A DNA stretch of 64,000 nt from JBAZGG01 sp041653015 (lineage in GTDB: Bacteria > Bacillota_I > Bacilli_A > RFN20 > CAG-826), in contig JBAZGG010000004.1 in the NCBI GenBank assembly GCA_041653015.1, positions 22,595 to 86,594 on the forward strand, in the 5' to 3' direction. The notes under the pieces were generated by a model that worked only from the letters and a program-made list of their open reading frames with translations, was not told the DNA's origin and searched no databases. Both the position numbers and the translations under genes were made by a program. Shown here in pieces: positions 42,176 through 51,578 of the stretch (the first letter of the stretch is position 1; each line of letters starts with the position of its first letter).

Positions 42176-44119
42176 ATGCCAGAAACTGAAATAAAACATT
42201 CCTACACTGCGGCTGATATTGAATTATTAGAAGGGCTTTCTGGTGTTAGAAAACGCCCAGCCATGTATATCGGTTCAACAAACCTTTCTGGTCTTCATCA
42301 TCTCGTATGGGAAGTCATCGATAATGCCGTTGACGAAGCGATGTCAGGTTTTGGCGAAAAAATAACCATTACCATCCATAAGGATGGTTCATGTTCAGTT
42401 CAAGATGAAGGTCGCGGAATCCCAATCGATATTCACAAGCAGACAGGACTTCCTGCTGTTCAGCTCATTTTCTGCACTCTCCATAGCGGTGGCAAGTTTT
42501 CGAATAAAGTCTATAAGTCAAGCGCTGGACTTCATGGTGTTGGCGCTTCAGTTACGAACGCTTTGAGCGAATGGCTCGATGTCACAGTGTGCCGAGATGG
42601 CAAAATTTCACACATTCGATTTGAACAAGGTGGGAAGGTCGCTATCCCTCTCGAAGTTATCGGAAAAACGAACAAGCATGGAACGACAGTCAGATTCATG
42701 CCAGATTCTAAAATATTCCCTAATCGAGATTTCAAATGGGAAACTATTTATAACCATATTCAAGAGAGTGCCTTTCTCTTACAAAAAGTTAGATTCATCC
42801 TTAAGGATGAGAGACAAGGGCTCGAACAAGAATTTTATTATGTCGATGGCCTAAAAGAGTATGTTAAAACAGTAAATCAGAACAAAAATCCGATGTCTCC
42901 TGTAATCTATTTCGAAGACAAGACGGGTGAGATTAAAATGGAAACCGCTCTTCAATACTGCGGTGAAGATTATAATGAAATCGTTTTTTCCTACGCAAAC
43001 AATGTCAGAACTCGCGATGGTGGAACACACGAAACAGGCTTTAAGATGGGTATCACCAGGGCGGTTAATGACTTCGCTGAGGAGAATGAACTCTTAAAAG
43101 GAAAACAAAAACTTGAAGGTGGCGATATTCGTGAAGGATTGACCGCTGTAATTTCATTACAGATTCCTGAACCGATTCTTGAATACGAAGGGCAAACCAA
43201 ATCGAAATTAGGCACAGCCGACGCTTTGATGCTGGTCAATAATTTCATCTATAGCAAATTCACATATTATCTTGCTGAAAACAAAGAATTCGCGATCAAC
43301 CTCATTAGGAAATGTGTTGATTCACAAGGAGCGCGAATCGCAGCAAGAAAAGCAAAAGAGGAAGCTCGAAGCGCTAAAAAAACGAGACAAGAAATCATTC
43401 TTTCCGATAAATTGACTCCTGCCCAATCCAAAGATTATGAAAAAAATGAATTGTTTATCGTCGAAGGTGAATCAGCAGGGGGCACAGCGCGAAAAGGGCG
43501 AGATCGTGTTCATCAAGCTATTTTGCCTTTGAGAGGCAAGCCTCTAAATACCGATAACGTGACTATTGATCGCATGCTCAAGAACCAAGAGTTCGCGACG
43601 ATCATCAATGCCATCGGTGCTAATTTCGGTCAGAATTTTGATGCCAAAGAATCGCATTATGGGAAAGTCATAATCATGACCGATGCCGATACTGATGGCG
43701 CGCATATTCAAACCTTGCTTTTGACTTTCTTTTACAACTATATGCGCGGACTTATTACCGAAGGTAAAGTATTCATCGCTGTGCCTCCTCTATATCGTGT
43801 TTATAAAGAAATAAATAAAAGAATAATCTATGAATATGCCTGGGATAATTCAGGGCTTGAAAAAGCGAAATTAAAAATAGGGGTTGGGTACAAAATTTCC
43901 CGCTACAAAGGACTTGGGGAAATGGATGCCAGTCAACTATGGGAAACAACGATGAATCCTAAAGAGAGAAAGCTTATTAGAATTGGTATTGAAGATCCTC
44001 TTCTCGTCGAAAAAAGAGTGGGAATTCTAATGGGCAAAGACCCTGGTGTCAGAAGAAAATGGGTAGAAGAGAATGTTGACTTCACCTTGGTTGATACTTT
44101 CATCAAGGAGGTTAAATAA
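42176..44119 (+). CDS. parE: DNA topoisomerase IV subunit B
   Basis: ATPase subunit of a type IIA topoisomerase that separates daughter chromosomes. Seen: KRPAMYIGST, the GHKL ATP-site DEGRGIP and SAGLHGVGASV, QTKSKLGTAD, the TOPRIM motif VEGESAGGTARKGRDR and MTDADTDGAH. 647 residues. QTKSKLGTAD and AGLHGVGA favour ParE over GyrB. There is no clean SD. The stop overlaps the parC ATG (TAATG). Confidence 0.92.
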   Translation: MPETEIKHSYTAADIELLEGLSGVRKRPAMYIGSTNLSGLHHLVWEVIDNAVDEAMSGFGEKITITIHKDGSCSVQDEGRGIPIDIHKQTGLPAVQLIFCTLHSGGKFSNKVYKSSAGLHGVGASVTNALSEWLDVTVCRDGKISHIRFEQGGKVAIPLEVIGKTNKHGTTVRFMPDSKIFPNRDFKWETIYNHIQESAFLLQKVRFILKDERQGLEQEFYYVDGLKEYVKTVNQNKNPMSPVIYFEDKTGEIKMETALQYCGEDYNEIVFSYANNVRTRDGGTHETGFKMGITRAVNDFAEENELLKGKQKLEGGDIREGLTAVISLQIPEPILEYEGQTKSKLGTADALMLVNNFIYSKFTYYLAENKEFAINLIRKCVDSQGARIAARKAKEEARSAKKTRQEIILSDKLTPAQSKDYEKNELFIVEGESAGGTARKGRDRVHQAILPLRGKPLNTDNVTIDRMLKNQEFATIINAIGANFGQNFDAKESHYGKVIIMTDADTDGAHIQTLLLTFFYNYMRGLITEGKVFIAVPPLYRVYKEINKRIIYEYAWDNSGLEKAKLKIGVGYKISRYKGLGEMDASQLWETTMNPKERKLIRIGIEDPLLVEKRVGILMGKDPGVRRKWVEENVDFTLVDTFIKEVK

Positions 44120-46770
44120 TGGCTAAGAAAAAAAATGACGAGCCTGTTGTTATAAAAGAGCGCATCGACAACGAACCTCTTGAAGAAATCATGGGAGATC
44201 GCTATGCAACATATGCAAAATATGTCATACAAGATCGCGCGATTCCCGATGCAAGAGATGGGTTAAAGCCTGTTCAAAGGCGCATCATTTTTTCGATGTA
44301 TAAAGAAGGCAACACTTCGACGAAACCGACCAAAAAATGTGCACATGCCGTCGGAACTGTCATGGGCAAATATCACCCTCACGGAGATTCCTCGATTTAT
44401 GAGGCATTAGCGAGGATGTCACAGGATTGGAAAGTCAGATATCCATTAATCGATTTTCAAGGAAATAATGGTTCGATCGATGGCGATGTGCCTGCCGCAT
44501 ACCGTTACACTGAATCCCGATTGAGTGAAATCGCTGACGAATTGATCAGAGATATCGATAAAAAAACAGTCGATATGAATTTGACATTCGACGACACTGA
44601 TTTTGAACCCAATGTTTTGCCAGCTCGTTTTCCTAACTTGCTCGTCAACGGATCAGAAGGAATCGCAGTGGCGATGGCCACCGAAATTCCTCCTCACAAT
44701 CTCGGCGAGGTTGTCGACGCTATAATATATCGCATCAATCATAGAGATTGTGCGGTGACTGATCTATTGGCATTCATAAAAGGACCTGACTTCCCGACAG
44801 GAGGAATCATCTATAATTCTGAAGGGTTAAAAAACATATATGAAACCGGACGTGGAAGAATTGAGGTTGTCTCAAAATGCGACATCGTCGAAACAAAAGG
44901 ACAATCTTCAATCATCGTTTCAGAAATTCCTTATAAAGCCATCAAAATTGATATCGTACATGAAATCGATTTGATCAGGCACAATAAAATCATCGATGGA
45001 ATCATTGAAGTCAGAGATGAATCTGACATGAATGGAATCCGTGTTGTAATCGATTTGAAGAGAGATGTTAAAGCCGATGTCGTACTAAAGTATCTCTTCA
45101 CAAAGACCACTTTGGCAACGAGTTATAGCGCCAACATGGTCGCCATTGTTTCTGGACGACCAAAGACGATGACATTGATTGATTTTCTTGATTCATATAT
45201 CACCCATCAAATCGATGTTATCACGCGAAGAAGCAAATTTGATCTGACAAAATTTACTGCCCGTTTAGTAATTGTAAATGGTCTGATCAAAGCCATTTCG
45301 ATTCTCGATAAAGTCGTCGAAGTGATTCGCGCTTCAAGCGATAAACAGGATGCTAAGAAGAATTTGAGCGAGAAATTTGGCTTCAACGAAGAGCAAAGTG
45401 AAGCTATTGTCATGCTTCAATTATATAAACTCTCTCACACCGATATTTCGGTCTTGGAAAATGAAAAGAAGCAATTAGAGGGCGATATCGCCAACTTAAA
45501 AGAGATACTCGCCGATGAGAGAAAATTAGATAAAGTCATCATCTCTGATCTCAAAGCCATCGTTAAAAAATATGGCGATCCTAGGCGGACACAAATCATC
45601 GAAAAATCTGAATCAAAACAGATTGATAAGCGCGATTTGATCGCCAAAGATGATGTCATGATCTCGATATCGAAAGACGGCTATATTAAACGCAGCTCTT
45701 TAAAATCATATAAGGGCAGCGGAGAAAATGTTTTACCTGGACTAAAACCTGGCGACGCCACTGTGTTTGCCGGCCAAGCAAACACCGCTGATTTTATGCT
45801 CGCGTTCACGAATAATGGCAATTATCTTTTCATTCCAATCTATGAAATTATGGACACTAAATGGAAAGATGAAGGAAAACACATCAACTATTTGATTTCG
45901 CTCAATCCTGATGAAAAGATTATTCAAGCCTTTGCAGTGCAAAGATTTAGAGAGGATCTATTTATCGCTTTGATCAGCCGACATGGTCAAATTAAGCGCA
46001 CTCGACTATCCGATTTTGTCGTCGCGCGATATACGAGGCCGGTAACCGGGATGAGATTATTAAAAGATGATGAGCTCGCTGATGCATGCATATGCGATGG
46101 AAACTCCAATTTATTTATTGCCACAAGCGAAGGATACTCGACATTTTTTAATGAGAATGAATTGACCCCGATGGGCATAAAAGCGGGCGGAGTAAAAGCT
46201 ATATCACAATTAAAAAATGGTTTTATCTCTGGATTATTATCCTATGCGCAAAATGAATCGGGAAAAATTATTTTAATCACGAATTTAGGCCATACGCGCC
46301 TCTATGATATTTCGCGTAGCAATATAACGCCTAGACTTGGAAAGCAGATGCAATTATTCAGGTGTTTCAAAAGCGATATGCACAAACTTGTGTATATACA
46401 AAAAGTTGAAACTATGAATCAACCGACGATTATTCGCACAATTACCAATGCCAAGAAAGAGATGGATATCACGATCGATGATTACCATCTAACACCCCTA
46501 GATAAGTACGCAAAGACGAATGTTGACTTGCCTAAGAGCAATTATTTCGAGAGTTTTTTCAAACTTCATCGCGAGTATATCAACGATTCTCTCATCTCTC
46601 ATATCAAAGAGGCTGATATCGGGTCACAGAATGTCAGTTCTGCTGCTAATGATGTGAAAAAAGCGAATGATAAAGAGAAAATAAGCATATCTAAAACAGA
46701 TGAAAAAGATGATAATTATAAGCAAATATCCATCTTTGATGATGATCTCAACGACGGAAATTCTCACTGA
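44119..46770 (+). CDS. parC: DNA topoisomerase IV subunit A
   Basis: DNA-cutting subunit paired with ParE. Seen: the quinolone-region motif HPHGDSSIYEALARM (Ser at the usual quinolone-sensitivity position), catalytic Tyr130 in YRYTESRL, a long coiled coil, and a beta-pinwheel C-terminal domain (about residues 515-790). A charged tail follows. 883 residues. The GyrA-box (QRRGGKG) typical of gyrase is not seen, supporting ParC. Confidence 0.92.
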   Translation: MAKKKNDEPVVIKERIDNEPLEEIMGDRYATYAKYVIQDRAIPDARDGLKPVQRRIIFSMYKEGNTSTKPTKKCAHAVGTVMGKYHPHGDSSIYEALARMSQDWKVRYPLIDFQGNNGSIDGDVPAAYRYTESRLSEIADELIRDIDKKTVDMNLTFDDTDFEPNVLPARFPNLLVNGSEGIAVAMATEIPPHNLGEVVDAIIYRINHRDCAVTDLLAFIKGPDFPTGGIIYNSEGLKNIYETGRGRIEVVSKCDIVETKGQSSIIVSEIPYKAIKIDIVHEIDLIRHNKIIDGIIEVRDESDMNGIRVVIDLKRDVKADVVLKYLFTKTTLATSYSANMVAIVSGRPKTMTLIDFLDSYITHQIDVITRRSKFDLTKFTARLVIVNGLIKAISILDKVVEVIRASSDKQDAKKNLSEKFGFNEEQSEAIVMLQLYKLSHTDISVLENEKKQLEGDIANLKEILADERKLDKVIISDLKAIVKKYGDPRRTQIIEKSESKQIDKRDLIAKDDVMISISKDGYIKRSSLKSYKGSGENVLPGLKPGDATVFAGQANTADFMLAFTNNGNYLFIPIYEIMDTKWKDEGKHINYLISLNPDEKIIQAFAVQRFREDLFIALISRHGQIKRTRLSDFVVARYTRPVTGMRLLKDDELADACICDGNSNLFIATSEGYSTFFNENELTPMGIKAGGVKAISQLKNGFISGLLSYAQNESGKIILITNLGHTRLYDISRSNITPRLGKQMQLFRCFKSDMHKLVYIQKVETMNQPTIIRTITNAKKEMDITIDDYHLTPLDKYAKTNVDLPKSNYFESFFKLHREYINDSLISHIKEADIGSQNVSSAANDVKKANDKEKISISKTDEKDDNYKQISIFDDDLNDGNSH

Positions 46771-47018
46771 GCAGTTCGATTGATAATAATCAGTTCTAAA
46801 ATAACAACAAAAGTGCTTAAAAGGAAGCATGTCAGAGCAAAAAATATGTCTCTTTTGCTAATTTTTTTGTTCCCGAAATAAAGGGTGATTGACAAAGCCG
46901 ATCCAAGGAGTGAGAAAGCACATCCGTATGCCGGAAAGAAAATGAGAAACAAAAGAGCGACTGAACATATTAATCGCGTTGAATACTCATACATGAATCC
47001 AATGAATCGATTTCGCAT
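46764..47018 (-). CDS. Small membrane protein of unknown function
   Basis: 84 residues with two hydrophobic stretches (about residues 16-48 and 58-79) separated by a basic loop (GNKKISKRD). No family recognised. It lies opposite to its neighbours and its 3' end overlaps the parC stop by 7 bases; there is no clear SD. The even hydrophobic pattern argues for a real gene, but support is limited. Confidence 0.45.
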   Translation of the reverse strand: MRNRFIGFMYEYSTRLICSVALLFLIFFPAYGCAFSLLGSALSITLYFGNKKISKRDIFFALTCFLLSTFVVILELIIINRTAQ

Positions 47019-47075
47019 TGCACATTAATATTACCATAGGAGCAAAGAATATGAGAGAGGACCATTCCTTGATAT

Positions 47076-47100
47076 AAAGTCTATTAAAACAAGACTTTTT
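47076..47100 (+). terminator. Hairpin upstream of yqeG
   Basis: AAAGTCT (47076-47082) pairs with AGACTTT (47092-47098), then T's to 47100. Possibly the end of parC read-through transcripts. It lies 17 bases before the yqeG ATG. Confidence 0.5.
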
Positions 47101-47116
47101 CATATAAAATAAAAAC

Positions 47117-47638
47117 ATGAACAAAAATCATATTCCCTTTGCTTATGCGAAAAGTATCTATGATGTCGATGTTTCATTTTATAAAACTTTTTTAATCGAC
47201 ACATTGTTCGTTGATTTAGATAACACTCTCGACTCATACAAACAAGAAACTGCTTCCGATAGAGCAAAAGAATTAAAACAGAGATTAGAAAAAGAAGGAA
47301 TCAGAATAATAATTGTCTCTAACAACACTTCAAAAAGAGTGTCGCTCTATGCGAATAGTCTCGGTGTAGAATATGTTAATTCGATCGGGAAGCCATTCGC
47401 ATTCGGATTAAATAAGGTTATGAAAAGATTAGGTCTTAGAAAAGAGCGCGTCATGCTGATAGGCGATCAGACCACAACCGATATTCCCTGCGGTAATCGC
47501 GCTGGAATAAAAACGCTTCTCGTCGATAAATTGGTGGACGATGATCAATGGACAACGAGATTTAATCGCATCTTTGACAAAAGACGGCGCGAGCGCTTAA
47601 AAGAGCAAAAATTGTTGATAGATTGGAGGAACAAATAA
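47117..47638 (+). CDS. yqeG: YqeG family HAD phosphatase
   Basis: HAD-superfamily phosphatase (IIIA type). Seen: FVDLDNTLDSY (motif I, both Asp), IIVSNNTSKR (motif II), KPFAFGL with the motif III Lys, and MLIGDQTTTDI (motif IV). 173 residues. It starts the conserved yqeG-yqeH-yhbY-nadD-yqeK cluster. No SD; a TAAAAT box at 47105-47110 ends 6 bases before the ATG. Confidence 0.92.
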   Translation: MNKNHIPFAYAKSIYDVDVSFYKTFLIDTLFVDLDNTLDSYKQETASDRAKELKQRLEKEGIRIIIVSNNTSKRVSLYANSLGVEYVNSIGKPFAFGLNKVMKRLGLRKERVMLIGDQTTTDIPCGNRAGIKTLLVDKLVDDDQWTTRFNRIFDKRRRERLKEQKLLIDWRNK

Positions 47639-47639
47639 T

Positions 47640-48782
47640 ATGTCGAAATTGAATCTGGTGCGAAGATGCTACAATTGCGGTGTCGTTCTCCAAGCAAAAA
47701 ATAAAAAGAAAGAAGGTTTCATCGAAAAGAAAATCTTTGATGATCCAAAAGAACATATTTTATTATGTGAAAAATGCTATAGGGAAGAAAAATACAATTT
47801 GCTTCCTCGCGAAGCTAATATCAATCCTGAATTCATGACTCTTCTCAAAGATGCTCAAGCTTCGGATGCTCTGATTGTCTATGTCATCGATCTATTCTCT
47901 TTTGAAGCGTCATTTATTACAGAAGTAAATGAGGCTTTGCGCGGTCTAAAAGTCCTCGTCGTCGCTAACAAGCGCGACCTCATGCCAAAAGAGGTCGACG
48001 ACGCCACTTTAAAAGAGTATGTCGCACATCGATTAAGAGTGGCTAAACTCGATGTGGTTGACGTGATTTTGACAAGTCAGACTGCGAATTATAACATCGA
48101 TATCGTCATGGATACGATTGAAAAATTGAGAAAGCGTCACGATGTCTACATAATCGGAACAATCGCCGTCGGTAAAACCTTGCTATTAAAAAGTCTTTTG
48201 CGCATTTTTAAAAATCTTTCGAGCAATGTGATCGTCACTCAACTCTATCCGTACACTACATCGATCAAGGTCATGCAGATACCTCTAGATAATTCCTCTC
48301 GCTTATATGACACTCCAGGGTTGAGCAACGATAATTCGATCGTTTCCAAGGTTGAACGAGATGTTTTAATCGCCATAACTCCATCAAAACAACTCAAGAA
48401 AAGGAGCGTAATTCTGAATTATAAGCAAGCGCTGATGCTCGGAGGACTTGCGCGCATCGACCTATTGAGCAAAAAGAGAATTAGCCTGGCCATTTACACA
48501 AGCGATGAAGTCGATTATAAAAAGTTATATTCCCATTCTCTCGACAAAGAGTTTAACAAATGTTTGGAGAGAAGAGTTCCGACTCCTTCTTCAGTTCGCT
48601 ATCAATCCGTTTCGCAATTTAATGCATTCGATATCTCTATCGAAGAGAGCGGCGAACGAGATATTGGCATTGAGGGATTAGGATGGATATCTTTTATGGG
48701 CGATCATCAAAAATTCCGCATTTACGTTCCGAAAGGTGTTTCAATATATACGACAAGGGCAAAAATAAAACATGTTAAATAA
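47640..48782 (+). CDS. yqeH: Ribosome biogenesis GTPase YqeH
   Basis: Circularly permuted GTPase for 30S assembly. Seen: an N-terminal zinc finger (CYNC, then CEKC), G4 VANKRDLM before G1 IGTIAVGKTLLLKSL and G3 DTPGL, which is the permuted order. 380 residues. The permuted order and zinc finger together are diagnostic. GGAGG-type SD. Confidence 0.95.
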   Translation: MSKLNLVRRCYNCGVVLQAKNKKKEGFIEKKIFDDPKEHILLCEKCYREEKYNLLPREANINPEFMTLLKDAQASDALIVYVIDLFSFEASFITEVNEALRGLKVLVVANKRDLMPKEVDDATLKEYVAHRLRVAKLDVVDVILTSQTANYNIDIVMDTIEKLRKRHDVYIIGTIAVGKTLLLKSLLRIFKNLSSNVIVTQLYPYTTSIKVMQIPLDNSSRLYDTPGLSNDNSIVSKVERDVLIAITPSKQLKKRSVILNYKQALMLGGLARIDLLSKKRISLAIYTSDEVDYKKLYSHSLDKEFNKCLERRVPTPSSVRYQSVSQFNAFDISIEESGERDIGIEGLGWISFMGDHQKFRIYVPKGVSIYTTRAKIKHVK

Positions 48783-49059
48783 TAAACAAAAACAGCAATT
48801 AAAATCTCAAGCAAACAGTCTTAAATTCAAATATAATCTAGGGAAAAATAACATCTCACCCGAATTTGTAAAAATGATTGATGATGCACTCGAAGCAAAA
48901 GAACTGATTAAAATCAGCGTTCTTAAAAATGCTTCTGCTCCAATCTCAGAAATCGCTTTTGACATCGCTGCAGCAACCAGATCAGAGATCGTGCAAGTCA
49001 TCGGGCGAGTAATCACGCTTTATCGCAAGAGCAAAAAGAATACAATCGTGAGGTTTTAG
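48772..49059 (+). CDS. yhbY: YhbY family RNA-binding protein
   Basis: 95-residue CRM-domain protein that binds pre-ribosomal RNA: MLNNKQKQQLKSQANSLK and the GKNNISPEFVKMIDDAL region. It overlaps yqeH by 11 bases and its TAG overlaps the GTG of the next gene. Bacillus has aroE between yqeH and yhbY; it is missing here. Confidence 0.92.
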   Translation: MLNNKQKQQLKSQANSLKFKYNLGKNNISPEFVKMIDDALEAKELIKISVLKNASAPISEIAFDIAAATRSEIVQVIGRVITLYRKSKKNTIVRF

Positions 49060-50198
49060 TGGTGGAAAAGCTCATTATTTTTGGTGGCTCATTCGACCCG
49101 ATTCATAACGGTCATCTTCGAATGGCGAGAGGCGCTTCATTGCTTTTGAACGCCGATGTTTGCTTTGTGCCATCCGCAGCCCCTCGTTGGAAAAGCCCAA
49201 GCGCTAAAAAGAATGACCGATTTAACATGTTAAAAATTGCGATAGAACAATCTGGGTTATCAAGCTTTTTCATCTCTGATTTTGAAATGAAAAAAGACGA
49301 GGTGATCAACTATACGATCGATACGATAGTTTTTTTTGCAAAGAACTATCCAGCAAAGAAGCTTTACCTTTTAATCGGCGCTGATCAAGTCAATCAATTC
49401 AAAGACTGGAAATGTGCGGATGAAATATCAAAACTAGCCGATGTCATCTACGTGAATCGTGACGACACACCAATCGATAGCACAATTGTCGAACGGTATA
49501 AAATGACGAAATTGGTAATAAAGAATATCGGCGATGTCTCCAGCACTAAGATTCGAAATCTCCAATCCTTGGATACGCCATCAAAAGTAGTGGATTACAT
49601 CGAAGATAACAATCTGTATTATATTGAGAAAATCCGTTCATATGATAATAATGAAAGATTTAATCATTGCAAGCAGGTAGCGCATTTAGCGCAATTGATC
49701 TGTCATAAAAATAAATTGTCGACAGAAATATCGAACAAGGCATATATTGCTGGACTATTGCACGACATCGGCAAAAATTATAATCTTGAAGAACTACAAT
49801 TAATCATGAAAACATCTTTTCCGGAATATTTAGATATTCCATCCTTTGCTTATCATCAATTCGCCGGTAGCGAAATTGCGCAAAAGCAATTCGGCATCAA
49901 CGATGAAGAAATTCTTGATGCCATTAAATTTCATGCGACAGGCAAGAAATTCATGAGTCTGCTTGGGAAAATCATTTACTGTGCAGACAAAATAGAGCCA
50001 ACACGAGGTTTCGATTCAACAATTCTAATTAATGAATGTTTAAAAAATGCCGAAAACGGTTTTCTCAAAGTGCTTGAAGCTAATCGCGACTATTTAATCT
50101 CTGAAGACAAGAACATATATAATAGATTGACTTTGGATTGCATGGATCTCTATCTTGGCGCAAAAAAATCAAATAAAGAAAATCGCAAGAATAAATAG
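49059..50198 (+). CDS. nadD: Fused nicotinate-nucleotide adenylyltransferase and YqeK-type HD hydrolase
   Basis: GTG start overlapping the yhbY stop (TAGTG). Residues 1-190: NadD, with GGSFDPIHNGHL (HxGH), LLIGADQV, and SSTKIR. Residues about 200-379: YqeK HD domain, with HCKQVAHLA, GLLHDIGK, and HATGKKFMS, a predicted diadenosine tetraphosphatase. Separate genes in Bacillus are joined here in one 379-residue protein. The usual next gene, rsfS, is absent. Confidence 0.92.
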   Translation: MVEKLIIFGGSFDPIHNGHLRMARGASLLLNADVCFVPSAAPRWKSPSAKKNDRFNMLKIAIEQSGLSSFFISDFEMKKDEVINYTIDTIVFFAKNYPAKKLYLLIGADQVNQFKDWKCADEISKLADVIYVNRDDTPIDSTIVERYKMTKLVIKNIGDVSSTKIRNLQSLDTPSKVVDYIEDNNLYYIEKIRSYDNNERFNHCKQVAHLAQLICHKNKLSTEISNKAYIAGLLHDIGKNYNLEELQLIMKTSFPEYLDIPSFAYHQFAGSEIAQKQFGINDEEILDAIKFHATGKKFMSLLGKIIYCADKIEPTRGFDSTILINECLKNAENGFLKVLEANRDYLISEDKNIYNRLTLDCMDLYLGAKKSNKENRKNK

Positions 50199-50798
50199 CA
50201 CTAAATAACCAATTTTAGATTAAAAGTAGAAACAGCAGTAGTGGAGTGTTCGCGGATAATTGTTCCGTTTTAGGATGTTTCAAAGAGATTGCGTCTCGCA
50301 TCCTGTTTGAAAAAAATCTAGTTCACACTATTTCTTAATCATACCCACCAGCAATACATATCGATCAATCTGTCTTATGTGTTAATCGCTTTCTTATCGG
50401 ATCAACATATAAGATGAAGAAGGTTCATGGTGGAACAATACATCTTCAGCGGATGTAAAGGTGAATTAATACAATAAAAATGATTAAAAGGGGTAAATTT
50501 CTATATTATACTAACTTCGCATAATCTCCATTATGTTAACTAAATAATATAGAAACATAGTTTTAGTCAACGTTATGCAACTCACAGCATAAGATTATTG
50601 AATGAGAATTTATTGTCTTTTTAATGTTTTCCACCATTGGAAAGAATGTCTTAAATACTAATTAACTACTAATTTTATAATCAATTGCCACTATTATTTA
50701 AGATGGCTGAGTATTTTATTCATTGCGAGATTCGCTGATTGAGAAAAGATCAAAGCATAATTAGTAATATGTGATTAAAGTAAAAATTAATAAGAAAA
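50199..50798. other. Gene-free 600-base region with several inverted repeats
   Basis: No convincing ORF on either strand and no tRNA pattern. Seen: AGGATG (50272-50277) with CATCCT (50299-50304) around GAGA/TCTC; an 11-bp arm pair 50373-50383 with 50404-50414 (one G-T); a competing pair AAGATG (50411-50416) with CATCTT (50441-50446) enclosing GTTC/GAAC; and an 11-bp tandem repeat at 50651-50672. It may hold a structured RNA, terminators of the converging transcripts, or a decayed gene. Confidence 0.5.
50651..50672 (-). repeat. 11-bp tandem direct repeat, 2 copies (locus 4)
   Basis: On the minus strand TTAGTAGTTAA then TTAGTATTTAA, in the gap between nadD and the ABC permease; a degenerate third copy may precede. 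Confidence 0.55.
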
Positions 50799-51575
50799 TT
50801 ATGCCGTTTCTTCTTTGATTTGTTTCTTGGAGTAGTATATGACAATATCAAACATTCCTATGATAATTATGGCTAAAAGTGAAATCGCTAACACGTAATC
50901 CATCCTTACATCAATAACAGCCGATTGATAAATCATTCTACCAATTCCGGGTACCGAATCCGAACCGCTCAATATCTCTGCCATTATCGCCACTTTCATT
51001 CCTAATCCAATGCTGGATGCGATTCCTAAAAGTATGTATGGTTTGCACAGAGGCAACATCACTTTAACGATTCCTCGTTGACGACTTACGCCATCGATTT
51101 TTAATGAATACATGATCGCATCATCAATGTTTGCGATTCCGCTGACAAATGATTCATAAATGATTGGAAAGATAACTAGGAAAACAATAATAATCGGCGC
51201 AAAGATGGGTCTCATCAATGCGATAAGAATGAGAATCACTGCAGCTGTCGGTATTGTTTTTAGAATGACAATAAGTGGCCTCATGAAACTTCTAAACGAT
51301 CGGTTTAAGCCCGCTATTATCCCCAGAATAGAACCTGAGATGAGCGCAAAAAAGAAACTTATCAGCAGGCGCATTAAGGTGCCAGCAAGAGCTGTATATG
51401 TATTCCAGTTAGCTAGTAAAGAGAAAAATAGAGGAATAACGACTTGTGGTCCAGGAAACAACGTCGATTTTACAATCGATGAAAGAATCCACCACAATGC
51501 GAAGATAAAACCAATACCCAAAATCGTCCATATGATGACGCGATAATTTGAATATAGCGACTTTATCTTGCTCAT
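50799..51575 (-). CDS. ABC transporter permease (SsuC/TauC-like)
   Basis: 258 residues, about six membrane helices, with the EAA-loop ATPase-contact motif (DGVSRQRGIVKVMLPLCKP, about residues 160-178). Family members import sulfonates, nitrate, bicarbonate or pyrimidine precursors. The partner lipoprotein lies directly upstream, but no ATPase gene is adjacent. There is no SD and it starts 3 bases after the lipoprotein stop. Confidence 0.85.
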   Translation of the reverse strand: MSKIKSLYSNYRVIIWTILGIGFIFALWWILSSIVKSTLFPGPQVVIPLFFSLLANWNTYTALAGTLMRLLISFFFALISGSILGIIAGLNRSFRSFMRPLIVILKTIPTAAVILILIALMRPIFAPIIIVFLVIFPIIYESFVSGIANIDDAIMYSLKIDGVSRQRGIVKVMLPLCKPYILLGIASSIGLGMKVAIMAEILSGSDSVPGIGRMIYQSAVIDVRMDYVLAISLLAIIIIGMFDIVIYYSKKQIKEETA

Positions 51576-51578
51576 ATT

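Noticed and set aside
50761..50782. A seventh TTAGTA repeat near 50761
   Set aside because: Only one TTAGTA copy is present and the next 11 bases do not match.
50199..50798. Decayed ABC ATPase gene after the permease
   Set aside because: No Walker A, LSGG or Walker B coding pattern was found on the minus strand by eye; only a profile search in all frames could settle this.
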